Of a stretch of 64,000 nt of DNA, positions 1-11,579 are shown piece by piece; positions within the stretch are counted from its first letter, which is position 1, and each line of letters opens with the position of its first letter. The position numbers were made by a program, and so were the translations under genes. Origin of the DNA: Congeria kusceri (Eukaryota > Mollusca > Bivalvia > Myida > Dreissenidae). The notes under the pieces were generated by a model. It had not been told where the DNA came from. It did no database searches and was given only the letters and a program-made list of their open reading frames with translations. Location: positions 310,001 to 374,000 of the forward strand of contig JAPFQT010000151.1 in the NCBI GenBank assembly GCA_027627225.1, in the 5' to 3' direction.

Positions 1-975
1 CAACCTGGACCCCATCTATCCCATATGCAATCTCAAGCGGGGCATAGATATAAGGTATCTACGTATGAATTTTCATTAAAATATCTCAATGTGTTCTCAA
101 GCTATTGAGAGGAAACCATTCTTTTTATTTTAGTAATGGTGACGATGACCCCACCCACTCTGTACGCAATCCCAAGCGAGGTCTCAGTATAAGGTATCTA
201 TGTATGACGTTTCATTAAAATATCTCAATGTGTTGTCAAGTTATTGAGTGGAAACCATTTTTCCATTTTTAGTAATGGTGATCTTGACTGGGACCTCACC
301 CACCCCATACGCAATCCAAGGCGAGGTCTTGATATAAGGTATCCATGCATGAAGTTTAATTTAAATATCTCAATTTGTTCTCAAGTTTTTGACGGGAAAC
401 TATTTTTCTATTTTAAGCAAAAATGACCTTGACCTTTACCCCAACATCCCCATATGCAAACCTAAGCAAGGTCTCAATATAAAGTATCAATGTCTTAAAG
501 TTTCATTAAAATATCTCAATGCATGCTCAAGTTATTGAGCAGAAACTGTTTTTCTATTTTTAGTAACACTGACCTTGACCCCACCCAACCCATATGCAAT
601 CCCAAGCGAGGTCTCGAAATAAGGTATCTACGTATTAAGTTAAATGCCAATATCTCAAGGTGTTCTCAAGTTATTGAGCTCAAACGGTTTTTCTATTTTT
701 AGTAACTGTGACCGTCAATTGACCTTCACCCCACCTACCCCACATGGGATCCCAAGTGAGGTTTCAATATAAGGTATCGATGTATTAAGTTTCATTAAAA
801 TATCTCAATGCGTTCTAAAGTTATTGAGCGGAGAAAGGTTTTCTATTTTTAGTAACAGTGACCTTGACTTTGACCCAACCCATCCCATATGCAATCCCAA
901 GCGAGGTCTTGCAATGAGGTATCTATGTATGAAGTTTCATTACAATAACTCAATTTGTTCTCAAGCTAGAGTGGA
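1..975 (+). repeat. Tandem array F1, ~143-bp unit, about 7 copies
   Basis: Each unit contains, in order, GTGACCTTGACC, a CCACCCACCCCATATGCAAT-like block, AAGCGAGGTCTCGATATAAG, TTTCATTAAAATATCTCAAT and a TTATTGAGCGGAAACC block. The GCAATCCCAAGC-type block recurs near 27, 165, 311, 456, 591, 747 and 891, which gives a period of about 140-150 bp. Copies are roughly 80-90% alike by eye. The same family recurs at 4262-5105, 22570-23600 and 43250-44045. The array is cut by the left window edge. No coding potential is seen. Short open frames here follow the repeat period. Confidence 0.9.
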
Positions 976-979
976 AACA

Positions 980-1880
980 AAAAGTTGACACAACAGCTTC
1001 GCCTTTGACCTTAAATTGTGACCTTGACCATATACCTAGGGACCTGGTTCTGCGCGCGACACTAGACCTCATCATGCTTGTCCTTTCTGCGAAGTTATTT
1101 TAAAATGCATCCATGCTGGACGAAGACATGCTCCTGACAAAGTGTTAAGTATTGATTTCTTATATTTAACCTTTGACCTTGAATTGTGGCCTTGACCTTG
1201 AAATTAAGGACCTAATTCTTGTGTGCGACATTCCGGCTAATCATGCTTATCACTTCTGCCAAGTTATTATCCATGCTGGACAAAGTTATGCTCCAGACTA
1301 AGTGTTAAGGATTAATTTCCAATATTTGACCTTTGACCTTGAATTTTTACCTATGGACCTGTTCTTGAGCAAAACACTCCGTCTCATGATACTTACCACT
1401 TCTGCCAAGTTATTTAAAAATCCATCTATGCTCGACAAAAATATGCTCCGGACAAAGTGTTAAGTATAGATTTTTTATATTTGACCTTTGACTTTGAATT
1501 GTGACCGTAACCTTGGACCAAGGCACCTGGTTCCTGCGCGCGACACTCCGGCTCATCATGCTTATCATTTCTGCCAAGTTATTAGAAAATCCATCCATGC
1601 TGGGCAAAGTTATGCTCCAGACAGAGTTAAAAATTGATTTCCTATATTTGACCTTTGACCTTGAATTGTGACCTTGATCTTGGACCTAGGGACCTGGTTC
1701 TTGTGCACGACACTCTGTCTCATCATACTTATTACTTCTGCCAAAAAGTTATTTGAAAATCTATCCATGCTTGACAAAGATATGCTCTGGACAAAGTGGT
1801 AAGGATAGATTTGTTATATTTGACCTTTGATCTTGAATTGTGACCTTGACCTTGGACCTAGGGACCTGGTTTTTGGGCGT
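980..1880 (+). repeat. Tandem array F2, ~165-bp unit, about 5 copies
   Basis: The unit contains TTTGACCTTTGACCTTGAAT, a GGACCTAGGGACCTGGTTCT block, GCGCGACACTCCG, CTTATCACTTCTGCCAAGTT and CCATGCTGGACAAAG. The CTTTGACCTTGAAT block recurs near 1171, 1331, 1488, 1653 and 1826. The family appears again at 13255-14290 and 36680-38077 on this strand and at 10355-11575 inverted. It abuts array F1 and lies in the same orientation. No gene is seen. Confidence 0.88.
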
Positions 1881-1884
1881 TTCC

Positions 1885-2122
1885 ATAGTACGACTCGTTT
1901 TTCAAACGAGCGTATAAAAAGGGGCATAATTCTGCTAAATTGCAGGTCAGACTTATGGGCATTGGTCAGTGACCTTATATAATGACCCTCAAAACATGTG
2001 TGATGTTTCAATTGAATATCTGTAGTAGTTACAGAGATATGGACTTAACCATAGCATTACGCCGATGCCGACGAACGGGTAAGTAGTATAGCTCAAACTA
2101 ATCAGTGAATAGTCGAGCTAAA
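1885..2122 (+). repeat. F3 repeat unit with 3' terminal hairpin block
   Basis: A unit reading AAAAAGGGGCATAATTCTGC, TTGCAGGTCAGACTTATGGG, GGTCAGTGACCTTATATAAT is followed by GCCGATGCCGACGAACGG. It ends in a TATAGCTC...GTCGAGCTAAAAA block (2090-2122). The same order is seen at 27958-29019. The final block can pair as an imperfect hairpin, and I read it as the 3' end of a mobile element. Confidence 0.7.
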
Positions 2123-2854
2123 AACAAACAGGCTAACAGTTCATATTGTCACATTTTCATCACTTTAATATGAAAATACTAACGTGTTCTAGGCAATCTC
2201 CACAGGTCATCATTGGGTGACTCAAACTTTGGTGCAGTCGATACATCATCTTCCAACTGGAAAAACCAATTGTGAATATTTTTTATATTGCCGTACATCA
2301 GACATATCACACTAAATTGGACAGCATCACCACAAAGTTGTAATAGTGCCAGTCTGTTTCCTGAAGCATGCTAAGTAACTAAATAACTATACTCTATAGA
2401 AGTTTGAATTATGTGTGACATTATTTTAAAGCAGTGACTTTTGGTTTTAAGGACGGCTTTTGTTGTGAATTAAAACCATTACAAAAATACATCTTTTATG
2501 ACATAAAGAAATGCTGTCACTATCAGGTGCCCCCGAATGCTCTGTCAGTATGTGCCATCTTTGACACCAAAATGATTCTTTGTAAATAGAAGTGAATGAA
2601 AACTGTAAACTAAATTACTGCAGTCAGAATGACATATCTGGAAAAACTTATGAATAACTTCAACAACAATTTCTAGGTGAAACTACAGCTCCGGGAGTCT
2701 GATGTTTCGCCTGATGCCAGATAGCTTACGTGAATCCAAATGAAGAAGCTCTTAAGGTTAATGCTGAAATTTTGTTTAATAGATGTATTGAAATCTTCAA
2801 ATTACTGCACTCTGGCTAATTGCAAAGAAGAAACTAAAAATGTGACACAAAAAT
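2123..2854. other. No recognised feature
   Basis: AT-rich sequence with no long open frame, no array and no terminal inverted repeats that I can see. A small cluster near 2610-2760 precedes the next repeat. It may be degraded repeat. Confidence 0.5.
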
Positions 2855-3206
2855 AAGTATGAAAATTTACAAAGGGCAATAACTCCGAACGTATGATGTG
2901 CATAGTAACAGTTCTTGTGCATTGCAGTTCTCCTCAATGAGATCTATCTACCTATGAAGTTTCAAGTTGATAGCTTTCATAGTCTTAGAGTTCTGCTCTG
3001 GACAAAAATTAAGTATGAAAATAAACAAAGGGCAATAACTCCAAAAGTATGAGATGCAGAGTTACAGTTCTTGTGCACTGCACTTCCCCTCAATGTGATC
3101 TATCTACCTATGAAGTTTCATGTTGATAGCTTTAGTAGTCTAAGAGTTATGATCCGGACAAGCGAAAGGGGCCGCCGCCGCAGCCGACACCGCCGCCGAC
3201 ATAAGT
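2855..3206 (+). repeat. F4 tandem repeat, ~140-bp unit, 2 copies
   Basis: Two units share AAAGGGCAATAACTCC, a GTTCTTGTGCAYTGCA-like block, CTCAATGAGATCTATCTACC and TATGAAGTTTCAAGTTGATA. The block ends in a GC-rich GCCGCCGCCGCAGCCGACAC stretch at about 3170-3200. That is typical of where the 3' flank of these elements begins. Similar units lie at 49185-49530. Confidence 0.8.
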
Positions 3207-3229
3207 AACCCCTGTATGTGACCTAGTCA

Positions 3230-3395
3230 GGCGACACAAAAAAGGGGCATAAATCTTTACAAATACAGAAAAGAGTTATGGAGCTTAGTTTCCCTGTTTG
3301 AGACATTAATAGTAAAGAAGTATTTCAAGTTTCAAGTAAATACCTGTAATAGAATTGAAGACGTTGGAGTTCATGACAACTAACCAAAATGCCTT
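3230..3395 (+). repeat. F5 repeat unit
   Basis: AAAAAGGGGCATAAATCTTT, then ACAGAAAAGAGTTATGGAGC, then TATTTCAAGTTTCAAGTAAA. Related units lie at 6525-6700, 18935-19100, 46400-46917 and 59455-59795. Confidence 0.7.
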
Positions 3396-3400
3396 AGTAA

Positions 3401-4255
3401 ACAAGAGGGTTCTGAGGGCCCTAGGATGCTCACCTGAGACCTTGTGACCCAATTGAAATGTGCATCCTAGAGGCGTGGCTTATTTTTATCCCAGGGGCAT
3501 AATATGAACAATATTGAACAAACTACTGGGCCTTGCGGTTTCAGGGAAAGATTTTAAAAGTATTTAAGTCTATATAAAGCATATGACCCCTCGAGTGCCA
3601 CCAGATTTGACCGCAGGGGCATAATTTGAACAATCTTTGGAGAGGACCACTACGCTATGTTACGTACCAAATATATGAAAGTTGTGACCCTTGCCGTTTC
3701 AGAGAAAAAGATTTTTAGTCATTTTGCTATTTAAGTCTATATAAAACATGTGACCCCCGGGGAGTGACCAGATTTGACCCCAGGGGCATAATTTGAAAAA
3801 TCTTTGTAGAGGACCACTATATGGATGTAACGTACCAAATATGAAACCTCTATGTCTTTCGGTTTCAGAGGAGAAGAATTTTGAAGTCATTTTGCTATTT
3901 AAGTCTATATAAACCATGTGACCCCTGGGGTGTGGTCAGTTTTGACCCATGGGACATAATTTGAACAATCTTTGTAGAGGACAACTTGAGGATGTTAGTC
4001 ATGTTACATACCAAATACCAAACCTCTGGTTCTTGCGGTTTCAGAGGAGATTTTAAAAGACATTTTGCTATTTAAGTTGATATAAACCATGTGACCTTTG
4101 GGGTGTGACCAGTTTTGACCCCACGGGCATAATTTGAACAATCTTTGTAGAGGACTACTATATGATGTTATTTACCAAATAACAAACCTTTGGGCCTTGC
4201 GGTTTCTCACGAGAAGATTTGTTAAGTCATTTTGCTATATAAGTCTATACAAGAT
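3401..4255 (+). mobile_element. F6 tandem-repeat element, 5' part (ACAAGAG start)
   Basis: The element starts ACAAGAGGGTTCTGAGGGCC, and the inner AGGGttctgaGGGCCCT can fold. About five units of ~167 bp follow, each with GGGGCATAATTTGAACAATC, GTAGAGGACCACTAT, TACCAAATATGAAACCTCTG, GGTTTCAGAGGAGAAGA, AGTCATTTTGCTATTTAAGT and GTGACCCCTGGGGTGTGGCC. GGGGCATAAT blocks begin near 3494, 3616, 3783, 3950 and 4124. The same 5' end is seen at 46918. An F1 array interrupts it at 4262. The class is uncertain; Helitron-like is an inference from the 5' signature. Confidence 0.72.
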
Positions 4256-4261
4256 GGCCCT

Positions 4262-5105
4262 AGGTCGCTCACATGATATCTATGTATGAAGTTTCATTAA
4301 AATATTTCAATACGTTCGGAAGTTATTGAGCGAAAACTGTTTCCCATTTTTAGTAACAGTGACCTTGACCTTGATCCCACCCACCACATACGTAAAGCAA
4401 GGTCTCTATATAAGGTATCTATGTATGAAGTTTCATTAAAATATCTCAATGCGTTCTTAAGTTATTGAGCGTAAACCGTTTTTCTACTTTTAATAACTGT
4501 GACCTTGACCCCACCCACCCCATAAGCAAACCCAAGTGAGGTCTCGATATAAGATATGTGTATTAAGTTTCATTAAAATATCGCAATGTTTTCTTAAGTT
4601 ATTGAACGGCAACCGTTTTTCTATTTTTAGTAACGGTTACATTGACCCCACCCACCCCATATGCAATCCCAAGCAATGTGTCGATATAATGTACCTATGT
4701 ATTATGTTTAATTAAAATAGCTAAATGCGTTCTCAAGGTATTTAGCGGAAACCATTTTTCTATTTTATCAACAGTGACCGTGACCTTTATCCCACCCACC
4801 CCATATGCAATCCCATCAAGGTCTCAATATAATGTATGTATTTAGTTTCATTATAATATCTCAATGCGTTCTCAAGAAATTGAGCAGAAACCGTTATTCT
4901 ATTTATAGTAACAGTGACCTTGACCCCTCCCATCCCATATGTAATCCCATGCGAGGTGTCGATATAAGGTATCTATGTATTAAGTTTCATTAAAATATCT
5001 CAATGCGTTCTAAGTAATTGAGCGGAAACCATTTTTCTATTTTTAGTAACAGTGACCTTGACCCCACCTATCCCATATGCAATCCCAATCGAGTTCTCAT
5101 TATAG
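4262..5105 (+). repeat. Tandem array F1, second block
   Basis: About six units of the same ~143-bp family as positions 1-975 sit between two stretches of F6. The F6 unit resumes in mid-unit at about 5106, so this block looks inserted into, or recombined with, the F6 array. Confidence 0.85.
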
Positions 5106-5970
5106 TGTTTTAACCAAATATGAAACCTCTGGGCCATGTGGTTTCAGAGAAGAGTTTGCCTTTTACGTCTATATAAACCATGTGAGCCCCGGGGTGTGGC
5201 CAGTTTTGACCCCATTGGCATCATGAAAGCTCCAAGCCTTGTGGTTTCAGAGAAGATTTTTTAAGTTTTCAGTTTTTTAAATCTATTTTTAGCTCTGGTG
5301 TCCTACATATGCAGTGGACCGAAATGATTTGAACAATGTGAAAGACATCCAAGGATCATTCCTGTGAAGTTAGGTGAAAATCTGCCCAGTGGTTTATTCA
5401 GTCATTTGAACAATCTTTGTAGAGGACCACTATACAACATTACATACCAACTATGAAACCTCCTGGCCTTGTGGTTTCAGGAAAGAAGATGTTTAAAGTC
5501 ATTTTGCTATTTAAATGTATATAAACATTGTGACCCCTGGGGTGTGGCCAGTTTTAACCCCAGGGGCATCATTTTAACTATCTTTATAGAGGACCACTAC
5601 ACAATGTTACATACCAAATATAAAACCTCTAGGCCTTGAAATTTCAGAGATTTTTGCTATTTAAGTCTATATAAACCATGTGACCCCCAGGTTGTGGCCA
5701 GTTTTGACCCCATTGGCATCATGAAAGCTCCAAGCCTTGTGGTTTCAGAGAAGATTTTTTAAGTTTTCAGTTTTTTAAATCTATTTTTAGCTCTGGTGTC
5801 CTACATATGCAGTGGACCGAAATGATTTGAACAATCTGAAAGACATCCAAGGATCATTCCTATGAAGTTAGGTGAAAATCTGCCCAGTGGTTTAGAAGTG
5901 TTCTTTGAATTAAAATGTTGACACACGACGGACGACTCACGATGGACGACGGACAAAAGGCAATCCTAAA

Positions 5971-6003
5971 AGCTCACCATGAGCACGTTGTGCTCAGGTG
6001 AGC
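5971..6003 (+). other. Terminal hairpin of a repeat element (copy 1)
   Basis: AGCTCACCATGAGCACGTTG followed by TGCTCAGGTGAGC. The arms GCTCACC/GGTGAGC and TGAGCAC/GTGCTCA pair almost perfectly. I read it as a 3' end signal of the F6-bearing element. Confidence 0.7.
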
Positions 6004-6487
6004 AAATAAATCATGTGACCCCCAGGGCGTCGCCAGTTTTAACCCCAGGGGCATCATTTGAACAATATTTGTAGAATCTCTGTGCCTTGTGGTTTCAGAG
6101 GAGATTTTTTGAAGTCGTTTGCTATATATTCTATATAAACCATATAACCCCTGGGGCGTGGCCAGTTTTGACCCCAGGGGCATAATTTCAGCAATCTTAG
6201 TAGAAGACCACTATTGGATGTTACATACCAAATATGAAACCTCTGGGCCCTGCAGTTTCACAGAAGATTTTTAAAGTTTACACTTTTTAAATCTATTTTT
6301 AGCTTTGATAACCTACATATGAACCGTAACGATTTGAACAACTTTGAAAGAGGGTCACCTAATAATCATTCCTGTGAAGTTTGGTGAAAATCTGCCAAGT
6401 GGTTTAGGAAGAGATGTTGTTTTAATGAAAAGTTGACGACGCACACACGCATGCACGCACGCACGACAGACAACGGGCGATCACAAA

Positions 6488-6521
6488 AGCTCACCATGAG
6501 CACTTTGTGCTCAGGTGAGCT
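6488..6521 (+). other. Terminal hairpin of a repeat element (copy 2)
   Basis: AGCTCACCATGAGCACTTTG followed by TGCTCAGGTGAGCT, the same palindrome as 5971-6003. It comes after a run of CACGC/ACGAC triplets at 6435-6475. Confidence 0.72.
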
Positions 6522-6524
6522 AGA

Positions 6525-6700
6525 AAAGGGCATCAATTTGTCAAAATATAAAACAGAGTTATAGGGGTTGCTTTCTCTGGTGGAGAGATTAATTGTAAAG
6601 AAGTATTTCAAGTTTCAAGTAAATACCTTCGATAGTATTCAAGATATTGAACATTGGTAAAAAACTTTAACCTTGGTCGGACGGACAAACAGACGGACTC
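6525..6700 (+). repeat. F5 repeat unit ending in GGACGGAC tract
   Basis: AAAAGGGCATCAATTTGTC, AAAACAGAGTTATAGGGGTT and GTATTTCAAGTTTCAAGTAA match 3230-3395. It ends with GGTCGGACGGACAAACAGAC near 6677, a usual 3' feature of these repeats. Confidence 0.72.
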
Positions 6701-6939
6701 ACGGATGGTTCTTTTGCTTGTTGACATGCAAGATTTTGTGTGTTTTATTGATAAAACCAGTGATCTCTGTGTTCCACAATCTTTCAGCAATAGGCATATA
6801 GTGCGTTTCATACCTTGTTTATATATGATCAATATATATGGGGTATTTTTTTTCAAATGTTATTTTCTTGTTAATATCGCCATAAACAACCATAGAATAG
6901 TAGAACAAACATATATTAACACAATTAAACCATCCAAGG

Positions 6940-6982
6940 GTCCTGGGGGGTCCTGGGGGTGGGGTCGGGGGGGGGGGGGGGT
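6940..6982 (+). repeat. G-rich tract
   Basis: CCTGGGGGGTCCTGGGGGTG followed by a nearly uninterrupted run of G up to 6981. Length may vary between individuals or be misread in assembly. Confidence 0.85.
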
Positions 6983-7029
6983 ATTTTATGATACCGCTGC
7001 CTGTGAGCTGTTTGTTGTTGTGACACACT

Positions 7030-7975
7030 GCCTCATAATGATCTTCATTCCCACCAAGTTATTACATTCCTTACATGTTGGCAAAAATGATGCTTGCTAC
7101 AAAAAGTTCATTTTAATATCTGACCTTTTAAGTGTAACCCTTGGACCCACGGACCTTGACCGAGGAGCATGTAAGTGGTATGTGACACATCATCTGGTCA
7201 TGGGAAAAAAATCAATCTGAAGTACTGTAATAATAAAATCCTTCAAGGCTTTTATAAGTTACAGAGCAGAAAGAAAATTCATTGACATTTGACCTTGAAT
7301 TGTGACCTTAACCTTTGACTGAGGACCATGGGAGTTGTACACGACACATCGCTTGGTCATGGGAAATAATAATCTGAATCAATATTAAAATCCTTCCAAA
7401 CATTTAGAAGTTATGGTGGAGAAACAGAAATCCTTGACCTTTGACATTAAATTGTGACCTTTACGTTTGACCCACGAGCATGGAGTTGTACGCGACATAT
7501 TGTCTGGTCATAGGGTCATGGGGAATAATAACATGAAGTTATATTAAGATGCATCCAGGTACTTAGAAGTTATGGAATGGAAACGAAAATTCATGACCTT
7601 TGAACTTGAATTGTGACCTTGACCTTTGACCGACGAGTATGGGAGTTGCATGCGACACATCGTCTGGTCATTATATTATATATTAAAATCGTCTGGTCAT
7701 TATATTATATATTAAAATCCATTCAGGCGTTTAGAAGTCATGGAGCAGAAAGGAAAATTCATGTTTGACCTTGAATTGTGACCTTGACCTTTGACCAACG
7801 AGCATGGGAGTTGTATGCCACACATCGTCTACTCATGGGGAACAATAATCTGAAGTTATATTAAAATCCATCCAGGCATTAAAAAGATACAGAGATGAAA
7901 CGAAGTCGGGACCTGACCAAAACTCACCGACGCGCGCAGATACCCACCCACAGACAAACTTCGGGGACATAAAAA
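7030..7975 (+). repeat. F7 tandem array, ~155-bp unit, about 6 copies
   Basis: The unit contains GACCTTGAATTGTGACCTTG, ACCTTTGACC, ACGAGCATGGGAGTTGTACG, CGACACATCGTCTGGTCATG, GGAATAATAATCTGAAGTTA, TATTAAAATCCATCCAGGC and TTAGAAGTTATGGAGCAGAA. It ends in ACGCGCGCAGATACCCACCC (7931-7950) and GGGGACATAAAAAG. At 7661-7718 a 29-bp piece (CGTCTGGTCATTATATTATA plus 9 bp) is perfectly doubled. Confidence 0.85.
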
Positions 7976-7984
7976 GTTCAGCAA

Positions 7985-8785
7985 TTTGTTGGTGGGTTGT
8001 GTTGTTGCTTCTTGATTTGTATTGTTACTGATACATGTATCGATTAGGTTCCAACAGATTGAATATCTACAATGATTAAGCGTTGTATCTATGTACTTTG
8101 TTTTAAACTAAACAAAGATTCTTCTGGTCCTTGTTAATGTTTAAGTTTGAAAATGCATAGAAATTGTGTCAAATCTTACAACACTGTTCAAGTTTTATGG
8201 TATCTCCCGCGGCTGATGGGAACATCCAGGGTTCCTAATGGTCTTATCTTGGTATCTCACCATGATAGTAATACATAGGATGTGTTTGGTGACACAGAGC
8301 CATACTGGATGCAATATAACAGAAGAGTGTAGTTATAGTTATATAAACAAGTTATAGTTTTTATGAGAATATATTTAGTATTTGACAGTTGAAATGTGTT
8401 AAATATTTGTTATTCATTGATATGACAAACAACAAATATATCTGGATGATAATTACGTTATGTTTGACAATTATTTTAGTAAAGCAACATTAAACATTAA
8501 ATGTATGCTTGCATTCTTGAAACTTTAATCAGATTTCACAAATGTTACTTTTGTTCATTATATTAGGGAAACATATATAGATCAGACAAACTGATCTAAC
8601 TTCAATGAACCCATTATTGATGTATTTGGGCTCAAATTAGTAAGTATTATCTGTTTTGTTGGCACACTTGTGTGTTCGAATTTTTATTGAATTGAAATGG
8701 TACAGATAAATATTTATTATTTATAAATTCTCTGATATTTTGGAAAAAAACTCTGCCCAGTTTGAGTGGAAAATAACATTAACAA
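7985..8785. other. No recognised feature
   Basis: AT-rich, apparently unique sequence without long frames, hairpins or arrays. Confidence 0.5.
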
Positions 8786-9195
8786 GGCTTGTCACAGGAT
8801 GTGACGTTTGCCCCCCAAGCATATGCTTTTAATAGGAAGGCAACCCAATGTCAGTTACATGTTGGCAAAAATGATGCTTCCTACAAAACGAGTTATGGTC
8901 CTTATACTCTGCACTTTCTTTCAACATCCTCTATCATCATATGTTGTTGCATTTTAAATCTCTTCAATACTAATGGAGTAATGCACTGCGCAAGAAAATT
9001 AACTGAAGGGAAATAACTCCATAAATATTGAAGAAATAGTTATGGTCCTTGTACTCTGCACTTCCTCACATTGTCCTCTATCATTATATGAAGTTTCATT
9101 TGAATCCCTTGAAAACTACTGGAGTTATGCTCCGCACAAGAAGCGTGACGATGCGATTACTATACGCCAAAAAGTTCTCTTTGGTGGCATAAAAA
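8786..9195 (+). repeat. F8 tandem repeat, ~140-bp unit
   Basis: Two units share GTTATGGTCCTTRTACTCTG, CACTTYCTYNCA, TCCTCTATCATYATATG and TACTGGAGTTATGC. The block ends GAAGCGTGACGATGCGATTA followed by TACGCCAAAAAGTTC, a usual tail for this repeat class. It is related to F4 in layout. Confidence 0.7.
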
Positions 9196-9199
9196 TTAA

Positions 9200-10350
9200 A
9201 CAAATATATAATTTATAAAAAGGCATTTAAAAAAAGTCTTTTTCAGGTAACATGACCAAAAACATAGGGTAGGTAGGTATAAACAAACTTGTGTGCTTGT
9301 TAAAATGTATACATCATTACTAACTAGATCCTAGATGTGCAAGTTTACTGTTTCTTAAAGTTATGATACAGCTAACGCTTCATTCTTCAGTATAGTTATT
9401 AACGACTGGAATTCTTTAACAGATTACATTAAACGGATAGAAAAGTAGATACATTTTAAACATCTGTTAAGAATCATCTTTAAGCATGGCAACAAATAAC
9501 TGAATTTGGCACTGTGATTTACATGCACGTTTATGTTTTATATGTGCAAAATGGTACTGCCTCAGTGAAGTTGACATGTATATCAAAATGCATCAAAAGT
9601 ATCCTGTAGAAACTGTATTATTTTAAAGACAATATAAACAACTCCAGGGTAGATAAAAACAGTTTTAAATAAAAAGTTTTAAAGCTTTGTTGTTTTTGTC
9701 ATTTCTGTCAAGTTTAAATGAGAATGGAAAAACTACTACAAAAAATACCATCATAAAAATCTTACTTTAATACTTCATAGAAAGGAAGTATTGAATGGGA
9801 TCCAGCCATTAAATGATATGACAATGTATGTGAAACGCTTTTAACAAATGAACAGAAAAGTCTTCCAGACGATTAGGCTGACGAAATGAACCGCAAGAAA
9901 TCGCTTATTACCACGAAGAAAATTTATCGGGAGAGAAAACGTCACAGAAAAGAAAAATAATCCGACAAACTCAATAAAATATTTTAGGTTCGGGCATTTT
10001 TGTAGGGTAGGTTGGTTACCTGAAACAAAATTTTTGTTATGCCTAAACATATTGTTTTTGCAATAAACATGGCCATAAACATCATTGGAAGTAAATGATT
10101 TTTATTAATCGTTTTTGGTTTATTATTTTTAAAATATTGCTTTAGTCAACTTTTTGTATTTTTAAACAAAAACCAGGTCAGTGGACCCAAGAAACTAAAA
10201 TAAAAAAACTCTGGCATATCTGTATTTAAAAATCTTATTTTTGTTAAATAAGTACAAGCCGAGTCCAGCAGATAAACAGCGAATTTTCAGATAACCGTGC
10301 AATAGCTTATATACAAATTTTTTTTGCATTTTTATGTAGCTAAGACTTAG
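9200..10350. other. Mostly unrecognised, with a dispersed TAGGGTAGG repeat
   Basis: Most of this is AT-rich and unassigned. At 9255-9290 and 9970-10025 there are blocks around GTAGGGTAGGTTGGTTACC with GGGCATTTTTG upstream. They resemble 39500-39560, so this is a short dispersed repeat. No gene is seen. Confidence 0.45.
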
Positions 10351-10354
10351 TTAT

Positions 10355-11575
10355 TCACGAATCCGCATGAAACCCTGTCATCATTGAGCATTTCCGTAAA
10401 AACAAGATGGCGGACAAGATGGCCGCCAGAATGACGAAAAGTGCAAATTTGGGTCTAGAAATGCTTGTCTGCAGCATTACTTTGTTGAGCATGTATGGAT
10501 TTTGAAATAACTTGGCAGAAGTGACAGGCATATTAAGACAAAGTGTCACGCGCAAGAACCAGGTCCCTCGGTTCAATGTCAAGGTCACAATTTAAGTTCA
10601 AGGTCAAATATAAGAAATAAACCTTTTACATTTTATCTGGCGCATAACTTTGTCCAGCATGGATAGATTTTCAAATAACTTGGCAGAATTAAAAAGCATG
10701 GTGAGATGTCACGCGCAAGAACAGGGTCTTTAGGTCCAAGGTCAAAAGTCAAATATAATAAATCAATCCTGAACGTTTTGTCCGGGGCATATCTTAGTCC
10801 AGCATGGATGGATTTTTAAATATCGTGGCAGAAAAGACAAGCATGGTGAGAGGGAGTGTCACGCGCAAAAACCAGGCCTCTAGATATAAGATCAAAGTCA
10901 TAATTCAAGGTCAAATTTCAAATATAAGAAATCAATTTTGAACACTTTGTCTGGAGCATATCTTTGTCCAGTTTGGATGGATTGTGTAAGACATTTTGTC
11001 CAAGGTCCAAGGTCAAGGTCATATTCCACGTCAAAGGTCGAATATATATTCAGAACCTAATATTGTCATGCATGGAGGTAGTATCGTGAGAAGTTGGGTC
11101 ACGATAGGAACCAGGTCCCAAAATAAAAAGTCAGGGTCACACTTTCAGGTCAAATAGAATAAATATATCCATAAACTTTGTCGTGAGCATAATTTTGTCA
11201 AACATGAAAGGATTTTTAAATAACTTGCCAGAGGTGATATCATGTTATTGTGTAACAGGTAAAATCATGAGACGGTATATCGCATGCAAGAACCACTTCC
11301 CTAGGGTCATGGTCAAGGTCATAATTTAAGGTCAAATGTTTATTAAGCATAATTTTGTCACTCATGGAGGGTTTTCCAAATACAATATAAGTTGTTATAA
11401 ATGATCACATTCATGATGTGGTAAATCACGTCCAAGCATCAGGTCCCTAGGTCCAAGGTCAATGTCACATTTAAATGTCAAATGTCAAAGATTTTCCCAG
11501 AGCATAATACTGTCATGCATAGAGGGATTTTGAAATACGATTGAAGAAATTATCGTAATCATGAGATAGGGAAGT
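10355..11575 (-). repeat. Tandem array F2, inverted, about 7 degraded units
   Basis: The sequence is the reverse complement of F2: CATGGATGGATTTTTAAATA, AACTTGGCAGAAGTGACA, TGTCACGCGCAAGAACCAGG, TCCAAGGTCAAGGTCA and AATTCAAGGTCAAA recur every ~150-175 bp. Units toward 11.5 kb are more diverged. No coding region is seen. Confidence 0.85.
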
Positions 11576-11579
11576 GAAG

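Larger units (their letters stand above)
5106..6521 (+). repeat. F6 array, second block, with two terminal hairpins
   Basis: ~167-bp F6 units continue here. A segment of about 225 bp (from 5170) recurs at an offset of 498 bp (from 5668) with only a few differences. Two near-perfect hairpins, AGCTCACC...TGAGCAC-loop-GTGCTCA...GGTGAGC, lie at 5971-6003 and 6488-6521. Each comes after an ACGAC/ACGCAC-rich stretch. F6 sequence continues after the first hairpin, so two elements are probably nested or adjacent. Confidence 0.82.

Noticed and set aside
6654..7220. 188-residue plus-strand open frame
   Set aside because: It runs through an F5 tail, the G tract (poly-Gly) and an F7 unit. Repeat words make it open and there is no protein-like pattern.
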